Part shown: positions 24,048 through 36,585 of the stretch, one piece after another | How positions within the stretch are numbered: the first letter of the stretch is position 1 | Layout: each line of letters begins with the position of its first letter | Assembly (NCBI GenBank): GCA_033807695.1 | Contig: CM066310.1 | Coordinates: 2,294,001-2,358,000 of the forward strand | DNA from: Daedaleopsis sinensis | Lineage: Eukaryota > Basidiomycota > Agaricomycetes > Polyporales > Polyporaceae | DNA: 64,000 nt | Reading direction: 5' to 3' | Translations under genes and position numbers: made by a program | Notes under the pieces: generated by a model | What the model saw: the letters and a program-made list of their open reading frames with translations, nothing else | Databases searched by the model: none | What the model was told of the DNA's origin: nothing

Positions 24048-25546
24048 TCAAGCTTCGTCGGCCGCCGCCCGGCGTTTCTTCCGCTGGCCAGCCGGAGCGA
24101 CCTGGGCGAACAGAGAGGGGGTCAAGTGCAGGAAGCGGGTGCCCACCCCATCCCCATACGTCCCATGCGTCGAGACCACCGAGTTCCACCCCCCCTCCTC
24201 CTCCTCCTCTGCCACCCCTGTCACCCAGAATACGTCGACGGTCGGAGCATTTGGGAGGTCCGACCACCACGGTGCGTCCTTCTCGATATCATCCTGTCCC
24301 GGCTCATGAACCCCGTCATACCCAACGCTGATCGCCAGCACACCGCCGTGCCTGGAGCAGAGCGTCTCCGTCTCCGTCATCTCCGAGTCATATCGTAGCT
24401 TGATCATCTTTTGCAGAAGCACGACGGGGTTGTGCTCGTCCTCGTCATCCGAGTGCACTAAGCGCAAGTACGGCTTGAGCGAGAGCGCCTTGAGCGCGTC
24501 GGAAAGCGCGGCGTCGCTCCCCTTGAGCCACTCGACGAGGTCCTCGAGCGGGTCGGACATGTCCTCTTCCCACCGGCGCGGGAAAGGGTACGCGTGGTGG
24601 AGCGCGAAGCCGAGCACGCCGCCGTCAGGCAGGAAAGCGGGGTCGGCGAGGAGCTCGGCGAGGACGTCCTTGACAGTCGAGCGGCTCCAGAGCTTCGGGT
24701 ACAGGACGGTGAGCTCCTTGGGGAGCTGCGCGGGTGGGTGCACCGGTGGGGGCTCGACCCAGTATAGGTTGTACGTGATCGTAACCCGATGGCCACTTGT
24801 GACGGGGAGGACCTCGTGCTCGACGTCGTTCAAGAGAGCGATGTATGCGATGCGCTTGTGCACAGGATCAACGTGCGCGGAGAGCATCTCAGCGGGGTCG
24901 ATCTTCCATTCCTGGTCTTCGTGGCGCAACACGAACGCGCCGCCCTCTTGGGGGGTCGGAAAGATGACGACGAGGGAGCCGAACATGTGTTCGCCGCGCG
25001 AGGTATCCTGGTGTGGCTTGAAAAACGCGCCTTTGCCTAAACCGCACAGCAGTATGTATACCACATATGAGCCGTGAACGATAGATCTAGGGGGAATGCG
25101 CTCACCGTACACGTTCAGCTTGTAGAGCTCTGCCCTGATCACCTCCTTTTCCTGCTCTCCGGACAGCAGCCCGGCGCTCACGACGTCGACGAGTCCCGAG
25201 TCCCGGACGTCAAGCCCGAGCAGGAAGTTCTCGGGATCCATCTCGCCTGCCTTGCGGTCATTCTGTAAGTCTCTTCCAAAGGTCGCCGCTTCGCATGCCG
25301 CTTCGAGCGCGTCGATGTCTCCTGTAGACCTGCCAGCCAAGTTCACTTCTCTGGTGACGTCTCACTTAGCTGGAAGTGCCAGAAGACGGTGTCAAGACCT
25401 AAAGCTCACCGTGCATCCACACCTTTCCCGTAGTATAGCCTGAAATGCTGGTCGGGCACACCAAGCGTGCCGCTGCAAAAAGGCAGCCTCTCTGCCAAGG
25501 TCGTACGAAGGCGTTGTAAGATGGGTCGTTCGGCGTCCTCAGCCAT
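24048..25546 (-). CDS. 2-oxoglutarate/Fe(II)-dependent oxygenase, prolyl-4-hydroxylase-like
   Basis: Three exons (25546-25410, 25329-25106, 25036-24048) encode 449 residues. The N-terminal motif FCSGTLGVPDQHFRLYYGK and LYKLNVYGKGAFFKPHQDT are hallmarks of a large fungal 2OG-Fe(II) oxygenase family. Iron ligands are H129 and D131 in HQD and the distal histidine in DVEHEV at about 194; TSGHR at about 200-204 would bind 2-oxoglutarate. The second splice joins NVYG to KGAFF; the third exon is open to the stop. The C-terminal 200 residues are acidic and end in a basic cluster (QRKKRRAAADEA) that could be a nuclear signal. Substrate is unknown; proteins or nucleic acids are possible. A relic paralogue lies just downstream. 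Confidence 0.88.
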
Positions 25547-26737
25547 GGTGGTATCGGATTGAGTGTCAGTGGAAAGAGATCGCTTCTATAGGCATATGTA
25601 CTATGATCATCATGAGACCATAGGAGCAAGGTCAAATTAGTCGATGTCCAAATACGGAACGCCTCCTCCATGACTCAGGAAACGTGGAGTCCTTGTGCCT
25701 GGGTTTCCCAACGTCCAGCTGAGCGGCAAGCGCGCGCCTGCCACGTCGCCTCTCTTCCTCCCTCACTTCCATCGACTCGTCCAGTAGAGCTCGCACTCGC
25801 TCGCCGTACTTTACCTAATCGCCACTTGTTGATTTATACCGCCCGCCCACCCGTAACTAGCACGTCACTCGAATGTAATTCCATTGCAGTGCATCAGATT
25901 AGTTAGCTTTCATGAGTCGAACGGGCCACCACCAAACCGCGGCGCTTCGAGCCCACCCGCTCGCAAGCCCCGCGTCCGTCCGGCTTCGCCGGCCTGAGCC
26001 CAACCACATCAGCCCGTTCGACTCACTCGAAGGACAGCGTGCGATAGACGAAGCTGGATGATCAGACTCGGATGCAAGGCTATCAGTTCTCCAAGTTCTG
26101 ATCGTCAGTCAGAAAGTATGTAACGGTCTACAAACGCGCATCGTGTGTTCGGAGTCGAGTCTTACTGTATTCTCAGGTCAGAAACATCGCTCGGGTATGA
26201 CTCGACACTCAAGCACCCACCGCGCAGACGAAACGCTACTGGAAAGTTGAAACTTGAAGCTTGAGGCCGCGGCAGAGCGCGAACGAGAACATAAATGCTT
26301 CCTTCTACATTGCGAGACTATATTCCTACATGATACATAGCACAGTTTACGACATCGACGACGGGAGCGACAGCCGGGACTGGAGACAAGATGCGAGTAA
26401 TACAGATGATCATGGGAGTTGGACGCGGGCTCGAGGTGGAGATGAGACAGAGGATGAATTACCAGAAGTCGGAATAGCGGAGAGGGGGAAGAGGGGAGGT
26501 GATAGCAATATAGTGAGGCCGCGCTCGAAGATGTCGAGGGGCCCTACCGGGAATAGGGGAGCCAGGCGGACTGAGAGATTCCAAGAATGAGAACGCGGCG
26601 CGTTCACCGAATGTACACAAGTATCCTCCTCAGAATGCCTATTACTAGAAGGATGTCGCTCAGATCCGGGCAGATCCCACAACAAGAATCGCCGCGACTC
26701 ACGAATTGAAGATGGACTCTGCATGCGAGGGCGTGCC
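25547..26737. other. intergenic stretch between oxygenase and regulator genes
   Basis: Promoter side of the oxygenase and 3' side of the Zn2Cys6 gene. Apart from a short inverted repeat at 25913-26025, nothing is recognised. Confidence 0.5.
25913..26025. repeat. 113-bp element with 14-bp perfect inverted ends
   Basis: TGAGTCGAACGGGC at 25913-25926 is repeated in inverse at 26012-26025. The inside is GC-rich and has no frame. No flanking target duplication is evident, so it could be a tiny MITE, a fold-back or chance. Confidence 0.35.
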
Positions 26738-29700
26738 TCAGCCGATGATGGGCGCGGCCATCTGGTACTGCCCGAACGAGTTGTCGAACCCGCCCGACAC
26801 GTCCATCGCCTGCGGCGACTCCGGCCACGTGAACCTGCACGGAAAACCGTCAGGACTTGACCAGGAAATGGGAGAACGGAGGAGACTACGCACCCGGGCA
26901 TCATCATGTCCTTCCAGTAGTTCGGGTTCTGCAGCGCGAGGAGGGCGCCCCAGTTCTCGTCCTGCTGCTGCCCGAACTGGAACATACTCTGCGCGTGCGC
27001 ATGTGCGCCGCCGAGCCCGTCGACGCCGTTGATGCCGTTCACACCGTTGACGACCGTGTGCGTATACGCCGGCTCGGCATCGAATACGGGCGACGTTGGG
27101 CCCATCGTGAACGGCGAGTCCGTGAACGACGTCGGGCTGCTCCCCGACATGCTCATGTTCTCGTACGAGCCGCCTCCTGAGCCGAGCCCGCCGAAGGGGT
27201 TTGCGCCGCCACCGCTACTGCCCGTCGGCGACGTCTGGAATGCGCTGGCGTTGGTGTTGGCGTTGGTTGCGCTCGCGCCGCCGCGGTTTCCGTTCTGTGT
27301 CTGGGGCTGTGAAGGAGGCTGCTGCTGATCCGAGAGACGTGCACTCACCGCCAGGTCGCGGCGGTGCTTCCTTAGGAGCCCGTGGAGGAAGCGCGAGTGG
27401 AGCGCGGGTGTGTGCCGCTCATCGATCGCGACGTCGGGCGAGCCGAGGTTGTCGATGAGGCGCGAGATGAGGTCGAAGATCTCCTGCTGCCGCTCGCGCG
27501 AGACGAGCGTCGCGAACTCGGGCCGCAGAAGCTGGAACAGAGGCGGGCGGGCGTCAGCAGCCGGAGCCGTGCGGCGGAGGTGCAGATGGAGGATAGACAT
27601 ACCTTGAGGAGGAACGCGGATGCAAAGGACGCGAACACGAAGTAGCCGTCCGGCGCGTACCGCATGTAGCCCGTCGGGACCAGGGACTCGATCAGCGTGA
27701 CGATGACCATCTTGGCGGACTCGAAGCACTAGAGCAGCGACAGTGTTAGCGAGACGGTGGGTCATCGTGTTAGAAGGCAGGTAAGACTAGCCTTCTCCAT
27801 GAAGAGGTGGTCTTCGGGCTGCAGCCCACGCTTGAACGCCTGCTGGAACCCAAAGGAGTACATCACCAGCCGCGAGTACGACGTGAGGCTGAGAACCACT
27901 GGTCAGTCCAATCCAGGACGGACTCTGGTGCTACAACACTCACAATGGGAGCAGCTCCGCCCGGAACTTCAGTGCCGGATCTACATACATACAAAGCGAG
28001 ATCAGAATTTCGTCCTACCCCAAGCGAATAGAGAGAGGGCGGGCGACAGACGGACCTGTGAGGTCAGAGTCACGCTGGAAGCGCGCCATCCACTCCTCGA
28101 AGAACACGCTCAGCTGCTCGTCGTGTTCGAGGATCACCGAGCGGAAGTCGAGCGTCTGGTTCAGGCCCGTGGGCGAGTCCGGGTCCGAGTAGATCGCCTC
28201 GTGGAAGCGCGAGATCACACGGAGCATCTGCGCGTACGCGGACGTGCCGATGTTCAGCTGCAGGGGGAGAGGCGGTCAGCGTCGAGCGCACACGTATGCG
28301 ACTGCGAGTACCCACGTTGGAGTTCATCCGCGACGACTTGTACCAATCTGCGGAGTGCCGGATCGTGCTGCACGACGGCCGTCAGCGCCCCCGCCGCGAC
28401 ACAGACTGCACCAGGGACTGTAACTGAGACTCACTAGTCCTCCTTGATGGTCGACGGCTTGCCGAACTGGGCCGACGTCGAGCGGTCGAGGTTGAAGCAG
28501 AGGATCCACACGCGCGTCTGGTTCACCATCTCGCGCTCCTGCTTCTCCGTCTTCGGCCGCACGTTCGACACGACGTGCAGGTTCAGGTCCGTCGCGATGC
28601 GGATCGCGAGCCCCGTGTACAGCCAGTTGCGGTCCTCCTCCCAGCGGCGCGCGGGCACGCCGTACAGGCTCATGAGCAGGTACGCCTGCGAGAGCTCGAC
28701 GGACTTCCACCCGTTTAAGAGCGCGGACGCCGCCGCATGCTTGGCGAAGTGCATCGCGATCGGATAGATCTCGGATTTCTCGGTGTAGTACCGCGACGAG
28801 ATCGCGCACACTGTGTTCGCGGGGCACATCACGGCATGTCAGCACGCGCACCGCCAGGGACAGATGATGATCAGGCACTGAGTGAAATGTACGCACCGAC
28901 GGTGAACAGGAAGGGACAGCGCGCAAATGTGGACGCAGGCGTGTGCAGGACAGGGTCGAGGACGTCGCAGTGCACGTTGACGCGCTCAAAGTAGCTACAA
29001 ACGGTCGGGCGACAGCCGTCAGGACGCACACACACACGGCACACGATGATACGCACATTTTGAACAGCTTCTCGACGTCGTCCGGGGTGACGAGCCCGTG
29101 CACGAGAATCTCAGGCGGGCTGACACTCTCGATCATCGTCGCCCGCATCCCGAGGTTGAACGCGGGCCCGGGGTCGAAGAACGTCTCGCACGCCACGCCC
29201 TGCCACCGCGGTCGACCGACCCCATCAGCACACAAAGTAATCCATACGCGAGCCCACTCACAACGTCGTCGTCCGAGGACTCGCCGTCCTTGGGCTTCGC
29301 CGGCGCCTTCTTTTTCCTCTTGCTCTTCGTCTCCAGCGCGAGGTTCGCGAGGAGCCCGATCGGGACCGCCTCGTTCGGCAGCGCCGTCGGCCGATCCTCC
29401 GCGTCCTTGAGAGGCTCGTCGTCATCGGGCTGGCCGACACTCCCGCGCTCGGTCGCCTCCCCGGCCGCGGCCTCCTGCGTCTGCGTGTGCGTCTCCTCGT
29501 CGGACTCGTCGCTCCCTTCCGCCGCACCGTCAGCGCGCGAGTCCATCTTGAACGCCCTCGCGCCTGCGTTCGCGCCCGCGGTCTGCACGCTCGCCTGCAG
29601 GCGGTCGAGCCACGCGAGCACGTTCTGGTTGTTCTGGTCCGTCGGGGACGTCGCCATCCGGTAGGACGCGATCGACATCGGGGTGGCGAGATACGGGTTG

Positions 29701-32087
29701 TGTATCTGCAACGGGCGTGCTGCGTGAGCAGGAGCGTCCGGGTGCGGGAGGAGGGGCGGCGGCGTTACCTGCTTGAGGAGCGACTCGATGATCGCGTTCT
29801 TCTGGCGGATCTGCGCGAGGAGGTATTCGCGTTTGCTGCGGCGGGGGAGAACCACGGTCCAGTCAGCGACGTCATCGACAACGAGCAGATCGTCTGAGGC
29901 GGAGAGCGACGCTTGAGAGAGGTGCTCGAACTCGGAGGAGTCGGACGGCATCGCGTGCTCGAGGGGCCAGAGGAGGCAGGAACAGAATCACTGATACGAG
30001 CACGGAACAGAGCGCAAGACACAATGGACAGGAGCGGCCGCGCCGGGCATGTCCCGGTTCTTATGTGTGTGTCCAGCCTCGGAGCGGGTCAATTCTCCAG
30101 CCAGACGGCAGGAAGGCAGGCCCGAGAAGGCAGGGCGACAGGCCAGGGATCGGCAAGAAAAAGGAAAGGTAGGAGGAGCAAACGCGCGCAGCGCAGAACC
30201 GGGCAGAACAGAACACGACGGCAGAACAGATCAGAGCACTCACTTTGGCGCATTCCGGGGCTTTCGCCCCTCGACGATGCACTGGTGCCCGCCTGATTTG
30301 CAGCGCTTGCAGGTGTTGTCCTCGGGCGGGAACTCGCACCTCATCTGTCGCACCGCCATCCGCCGTCGTCAGTCCTCCGAACGCACCCGGACGTCAGCAG
30401 CCGCGCACGCGCACGCTGCCACTGCGGTGGGGAACCACAGGGCCACGGGGCCACAGGGCCGTGCGCGGCCGCAGACTCGCAAACACACGCACCTTCAGCT
30501 TCTTGCAATGCTTGCACGCCCCGGGGCTACGATTGTCCCAGCGGGTATGCGTGTCATCGAACGCCGTCGGGCCGGGGGGAGCGCCCGAGAGGCGACACGA
30601 TCAATGTCCCATGTGCGGCGCATGTCACGGCAGACACAATCGCCGGGTCGGGCAGGCGTGCGCGGGGTTGCATGGAATGGAAGGCGGGTCAAGGACAGGG
30701 AACGTTGAAAGCCCGGAGCGTCGGGTGGGGGCGAGGGAGGGAGGACGGATGCAATACGCGTCAGTTAGCACACGCATGCAGACACCGGGGACAGTGACCC
30801 ATGTAACAGGCTGTTACATCCTGATCGCAGTGCAATCATTGGCCAAATATGACTTTCACTTGTCCAAGTGTCCCATCACAAAGACACTTGAACTATACCG
30901 CAGAAAGCCTGTCCCATGCTGGTTGCATTCAAAATGCTGCATGTAACCAGCATGGGACGAAGTGGCACGCAAAACACATTTGGCCAATGAATGGAATGCA
31001 AACAGGATGCAACGCCCTGTTACATCTCGACACAAGAAGATACTACTCACAGTCGCGAGGGGAGCGAGCCCTGGCCCTGCGGCGGCGGCACGCTCACCGT
31101 TGTGAAGCCGCCGTGGTCGTCATCGCTCTGGGTGTCGCTGTCGCCGGCGTCCTGCACGTCCTCGACGCGCGGGCGCTTCGTCGTCTTGCTCGCCCGGCCG
31201 CGGCCGCGCGAGGCGCTCCCGGAGGCATGCCGGGACGTCGAGCCTTGCGCGTTCGGATTGTGGGCGTGCTGAGAGTGAGACGGCAGGGGATAAGCACGCG
31301 TCTGGCCGTCGTCCGTGCCACCCACCGATGGGGTCGAGACAGAAGAGGGCAGGGTCACCAGGTCGGAGCTCGGCGTGTAGTTGGGCGAGGACGAGTGGTA
31401 CTGGTCCGTCTGGTAGGTGACGAAGTTGTACGACGAGTGCGGCGGCGGAGGTTGTTGTTGCTGCTGTTGCGGCTGCTGCTGTTGCTGCTGGTCGTAGAAG
31501 TAGGACTCGTTCGGGAGGAATGGTTGCTGCTGGTGCGGAGGCGACTGCTGGGATGGCTGAAACGTAGCCGAGCCTGGCGCACCGGGGACTCGGATTTGGG
31601 GGGCAGCGGGGTAGTTGACCCGGCCGGATGCCCCCTGGCGGGCAATGCGGGAGTGGGGGAGGCCGCGCTGTGGGCGATTGGGGGCGGGAGCGATGTGGTT
31701 GTCGTAGGGCGCACCCTGGGCCGCCTGCACGAAATGGTACTCGTTGTGTGTCGGGTTTTGGGGGACGGAGACGTGGTGGAGCTGGGACTGCTGGGGGAAG
31801 GGGACGTTACCGGACATGGGGCCCTGCTGCTGTGCGTACGAGCCGTAGTTCTCCATGATCCACTGCTGGTAGTCCGGGCCCTCAGGGACGATGGCGTTTG
31901 TGGGGTCGTAGAATGAGGGCGGCTGGCCGATCATGGAGGGCGACGCTGGGTGCGGCCGGGGGAGGCGGGAGGCGGGGGTCGGGGATGGTGAGCGTGAGGG
32001 GTTCGACTGGGCGTGCGGGGCAGCAAGGCTCACCAGAAGCGGGAAGATTGGCGAGCTCTGGCTCGTAGGAAGGAGGGAGTTCAAGAG
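26738..32087 (-). CDS. Zn2Cys6 fungal-type transcription factor
   Basis: About 16 exons can be chained with correct phase: 32087-31051, 30526-30493, 30344-30244, 29835-29769, 29705-29262, 29199-29057, 28994-28897, 28810-28435, 28367-28316, 28257-28056, 27980-27944, 27888-27792, 27728-27603, 27531-27349 (possibly continuous with) 27348-26894, and 26834-26738; roughly 1180 residues. A long Ser/Pro/Gln-rich N-terminus with a polyglutamine tract precedes a zinc cluster spaced C-x2-C-x6-C-x8-C-x2-C-x6-C (ACKHCKKLK then MRCEF). After it comes KREYLLAQIRQKNAIIESLL, a likely coiled coil, then the fungal_trans middle region (FLFTVVCAISSRYY, YLLMSLYGVP, DRNWLYTGLAIRIATDL). A disordered Asn/Gly-rich tail follows. 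The true start is unresolved: no ATG opens the first exon, so either MIGQPPSFYD at 31934 or an upstream exon begins it. Nuclear regulator; targets unknown. Confidence 0.85.
30801..31025. repeat. 225-bp fold-back (MITE-like) element in intron 1
   Basis: The ends ATGTAACAGG and their inverse are perfect. The arms match at roughly 80% for about 75 bases, through CATTGGCCAAAT to TCCCAT. A second, inner pair of perfect 14-base arms lies at 30911-30924 and 30945-30958. The left tip is itself a 19-bp palindrome. No target duplication is clear. The element lies inside the 524-nt first intron of the Zn2Cys6 gene, between the activation-like region and the zinc cluster, and would fold into a long hairpin in the pre-mRNA. 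Confidence 0.65.
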
Positions 32088-35000
32088 CTGAAGTTCAGAA
32101 CAATGATAGACAGATCAGACCGGGCGCCTAAGGCCTAAAGGAGCTCGTACCTCCGGACTCGCGCTGGCTTGCGGGGGCTGCGCTGGCCGGGGAGCGACTG
32201 GCCCGTGCTGAGCTGGACATACGTGAAGCTCTCACCTCGTCCACGCTGTTTAAAACACCAGCTTTAATCGATGACGGGAAAGTGGCGGTGTCCGTCCGTG
32301 CCCTGGCTGTGTCTCCCACTCGCTAACCGCGGAGAAAGTCCAAGTCTCGAAGGCGGACCTGTGCTTTCTGTCCGCACTGCCTTCGTCCTAGTCGCAGGAG
32401 TTTAGTCTGAAGAGAAGCAGAATGCAGGCGGCAAGGGCGCACCCTTGTCGTTCGAAGTCAGGTCCACCCCGCCAAGCTGTGTCAGGCGCACTTATATTAT
32501 CCGCGCGCTTGCCAATGCGGTATGTCGAGCCCCGGAGATAATTGCGCAAACGGCCAGCGAGAGACAGAGCGTGAACCAAGGGTGAACCAAGAGCAAGCAG
32601 AGAGGTTGTAGTTGACGTTCAAGAGCAGTTGTGCACGGATCCGCCTCAGTATGGCTCTCGGACGTCTGTCCACCGATCACTTCCTCGCTAGCCTGGCCTG
32701 ACACGCGTAAGCGACCAGATCATCGCCTCCAGTCATTAATATAGACCAACGGTGTGCATGCTCGTTTTATACTGCATTTAATGCTTGCAATGGCAGAGCA
32801 TGCAAACTCACTACTTACAGCTTACTTATTGTCTGCCCCGGCGGCATAAATACAGTAAATGATCCATCATCTGAACACCGACTCCCGTGACGATCGGGGG
32901 CCACCCGCGGTGCCGGCGTGTCGGGAATCGGGATGATCGATATCGGACTGCTTCGAGCCGCCTCGAGTCCGTCCTTCGTAGTTCAGAACTTCTACGCATC
33001 CTTTGCATGTACAGCACCCGCACTGCCCTCTCAAGGGTCCCACATCATCGTACCATATGACGAGATAAGCAGCCAAGTATTCCAATTTGCGACTGCGAGT
33101 GGGAGGGACGCCATATGCCAAATTGTGGTCAGATCTTTCTTCCAGATTCATCCGTTGGGAGGCCCGATCTGCTCAATTGAGCATTGTGGCCATTAGATAG
33201 CCGGTATTGGTATCGAGAGATGAGCATGGACTGTTGCAACACGCCGCGCGTGCAATGTCGTCCAGCAGATGGCTCTGCAACTACGTCACTGTGAAATTCC
33301 CAGTGGAATCCAAATTCGCACAAGAAAACTATGCATAGCGAAGTAAGTACAAGCTACAACGAATAATGCCGGAATATTATGCAACTTGCCTGATCAATGG
33401 GCAACGCATCATCACTGCCAGTGGCATTGAGCGCCCCTTCCTCGGGGACTTGAGTACATGCAGGATAGATATCCCACACGGACCCTAGAAGTCCACAGGA
33501 ACCAATATTTGATAGATGAAGCAATGCTTGACCAATGACGCGCCCAGTAAGGTCTCATGCATGCACGCACTGTGCATGATCGCTGCAGGAGGGGTTCCTG
33601 TCGACGTTGGAGCCCGGAGGAGCCCGACATCGTGCTTGCGGCACGGACGACGCCGCGCCGTGCTCGTATTTCGAAGTCGCGCCCATGGTAGCCCCGAGTA
33701 GTGGCGCAGACAGAAAGAGGCACCAGGGTATCACTGTTCAACGTACTTGAGCTCCGCGCTGGCTCCGCGTCAGCATTCAGATCGAGACACCGTCGTCGAC
33801 TCGCAAGCGTGATCGCCTGGCCTCCATGCGGACAGCAGGGTCCTGCTGCCTGCAAACTGGGAGGAAACCTCAACGCGAGCGTGGTCTCGTGGGCCCGGCG
33901 ATAGTGCACCACCGGGACACACCTTCAGCTTCATGCCCCCATGGGCCATATGCATCTGGTATTCGTGAAACGCGAGGAGCGAGAGGAGTGGGATCCCGAG
34001 CTAGCCCCGCGCTCTATCGGTCGCCATACAGCGAGGCGGCCGGCCGGGCAGATCTGCACGAACTTTCGCGCGACGGTAGCGTTTGGCATTAGAACATTGG
34101 CGTTGGGCACAGCGCACCAGCCACCCGCGCTAGTGCCGTCTTCCCCGTCCGAGTGTTCCTAGCAGTTGCCATGCGGATGCAATTATCGTGATGACGAGAC
34201 GGTAGACCGTAGTCGTCGCCAGGGCCCTGTGCGTCTCCTTCGAGTGTCGAGTGTCGAATGTCAAGTGTGATGGAGACGAAGGGATGTTGTGGGACATTCC
34301 GCGGGAAGAGCCCGCCCGTTGTCCGGGTGTCCAAGCGCGTGCCTGCAGAGCTGCATAGACAGATCGTGTTGTGTGCGACAAGTGCGACAAGTAGCACGTC
34401 GCGGCAGTCGACCGCAACCGACCCGGCGAATCTGTGTGGCAGCGGTACACATCGTATAGGCCGACAGATGTTCCTGATGTGCGATGGTGCCGGCCGCCGG
34501 AGGGCAGTCGTTCAGTGCTCGGGACCAAATCCACGCAGAACAGCGCTCCGGCGCTCACGGATGGACATCGACTATGATATCCAAGTGGGCGGACCTGACT
34601 TGTCGGCGCGCTGCAGCGTCAATGCCCGGAGAACATATAAACATCGAAGATCTGGGCATTCTGCCATCAGCGTGCCGTAACAACATAGCAAAGTAGATGG
34701 AAGACCCTACTTACAGGCCAGCACCAACGTCAAAAATGTAAAGCTGTGGACCCAGACAGACCCAGACTATGTCTCCACTGTTCAGAAGCCTCGGGAAGCG
34801 CATATAGTCATCTATTTGGAGTTAGCGGTCGAAGACCGTGAGTCGCGGAGGAAATCCCGTCTCGTGGACGGAGCAAAACCGGTTTCGAAAGGGCTGGGGG
34901 CCATCATGCTACAACAACTGCTCCGGCACGATGGGCCCCAGTAGGCCCCAGTCGTAATCTGGACTTTAGAGCTTGAAACCGTCCACCTGACTGCCGACGG

Positions 35001-35767
35001 TACTTGCGCCATCAACGCGGCGCGCATGAGCGCGCACCACCTAGAACTTCATTCGTGCTTGCAGCCCTGCATGCGCATTCATGGAGAGGTGTTGACTGAG
35101 GTTGCCGTTTACGACCGCAGTCTGTACGACTGATCACCCAAGAACCTGCCTGTTATAACCCCTTGAATGCCAAGACGCGGTCAAGAGGTTGCTTGAGTGT
35201 ATTATCAACTTGTACTGATGCTTCTCCTGGCCCACAGCGCAAAGAACTTGGTCTCCTTGTTCACATAGAGGTTCTGATTCTGCTGGGGTGCGAGTCTTGA
35301 GTCCGATACTAGCACTAACCGTGTGGTCTGGTCACTTGAAAGTGGACAGTGATAGTAGTTGGTGAGCGCTCCGGAATGAGAACCTAAAGAGCGGGACGCA
35401 TTTGTAATGAAATGCGTGAGCTGAATAGTTTTTGAAATCATCTGGAATACGAAGGTCGAGCATAAGTATGCGGCTCGGGTAGGTGTCGAATGGTGTGTCG
35501 GGATCATGATGGTGGAGGTCAGGAGGAAGCGGCAAAGTGCATGCAAACTCGCGAAGAGCTGAGCCTGCGAGTAACGCAACGGAGCGCCCGCGCTTCTTCC
35601 ACGTGGCTCTCGGCCATTGCCGCGGGTCCACGTCGCGTCTCGCGTACTGGCAGGCACTGTGTACCTTGTCCTCAACTCCTCGACGTTCCACACAAGGCTG
35701 CCACAACCAGTGGACTGCATACAGTCAACGAAACTCTGAGAGAACCGTTCTCCACCTCCTGGAAATT
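32088..35767. other. long stretch without a supported gene
   Basis: The left end should hold the promoter and possibly a first exon of the Zn2Cys6 gene; a Ser/Ala/Pro-rich segment ending in a donor at about 32151 on minus is the candidate. From 32400 to 35700 many short frames exist on both strands, but none has a domain, signal peptide or splice logic I can defend. The last 60 bases lead into the SPC1 gene. Confidence 0.45.
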
Positions 35768-36585
35768 ATGAGCGACATCCTGCAGAAGTACCTTGAAGGC
35801 AAGATCGTGAGTTCACACTATCGTGTTCACTATGTGCAAGTGCTCACGATGCGGCATTCCTGCCTTTCAGGACTTTGAGGGCCAGAAACTCGTCGAGCAG
35901 ATCTCAAGAAATGTCTTGATTGTGGCCACAGTGAGCTCAATGCGTATTACAAGTATGTAAGAACACATCTGACGGCAATACGGTGCACAGTTTGCGTCTT
36001 TCATAGCTGGCTTCGCCGCGCAGTCATTGCAAGTCCTGTTTGGGGTGTTTGCGGCATTCGTTGTCGTTCTGAGCCTGGTAAGTACCGTTTACCACGAGAT
36101 ATGATCCCCCTGTCTCCAGGTCTGTCCCAACACCATCCGCTATGCGCATGTCCATGCTGCATGACAGCAACCCATGACATGACATGGCTTGTGCCCCAGG
36201 AGCGAGCCCTGCCATAGCATGCATATTGAATCCCCCAGTCCTGCGCCCATGTACCTTGGTCATTTTCACAAGTGTTAGTAACACCGTCCTTCAATTGGAC
36301 ATCGACTGCGGTTGTATTTTTGGACATCGGTGTTACACCATCCTGTGATATCTACGCCCTCTACATCAGGATGTTCATCGCCATGGCTTCATCCCAGCTT
36401 GAACTCTGCTGCGCACTTGATTTTTGCGTCGATAGCACGATCCGTACTCTTGCTTCACATTCTCAACGTATGGCTATCTTATCTGACTCACCTTTCTTCT
36501 CCGTAAGGTTGTCATTCCACCATGGCCAACCTATAGACGGCACCCAGTGACGTGGCTTCCAGCACAAACCTCCAAGGCGAAATAA
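35768..36585 (+). CDS. spc1: signal peptidase complex subunit 1 (SPC12 family)
   Basis: Four small exons (35768-35806, 35871-35930, 35991-36077, 36508-36585) give 87 residues. MSDILQKYLEGKIDFEGQK at the N-terminus, two membrane segments (about 33-50 and 55-68) joined by a short loop, and VVIPPWPTYRRHPVTWLP after the second are the signature of signal peptidase subunit 1. The protein sits in the ER membrane with both ends in the cytosol and helps signal peptidase tell signal peptides from membrane anchors. Every junction is GT-AG and in phase. The third intron is 430 nt, several times longer than its neighbours. No single open frame reveals this gene. Confidence 0.88.

Noticed and set aside
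25913..26025. Small inverted repeat as a certain transposon
   Set aside because: No target duplication and only one copy in the window; listed as a repeat with low confidence.
32128..32319. First exon of the Zn2Cys6 gene starting MSSSARASRSPAS
   Set aside because: The donor at 32151 gives the wrong phase for the 32087 exon; without transcripts it cannot be joined.
36001..36327. Nested minus-strand gene in spc1
   Set aside because: No signal peptide, domain or splice pattern; kept only as a question in the intron finding.
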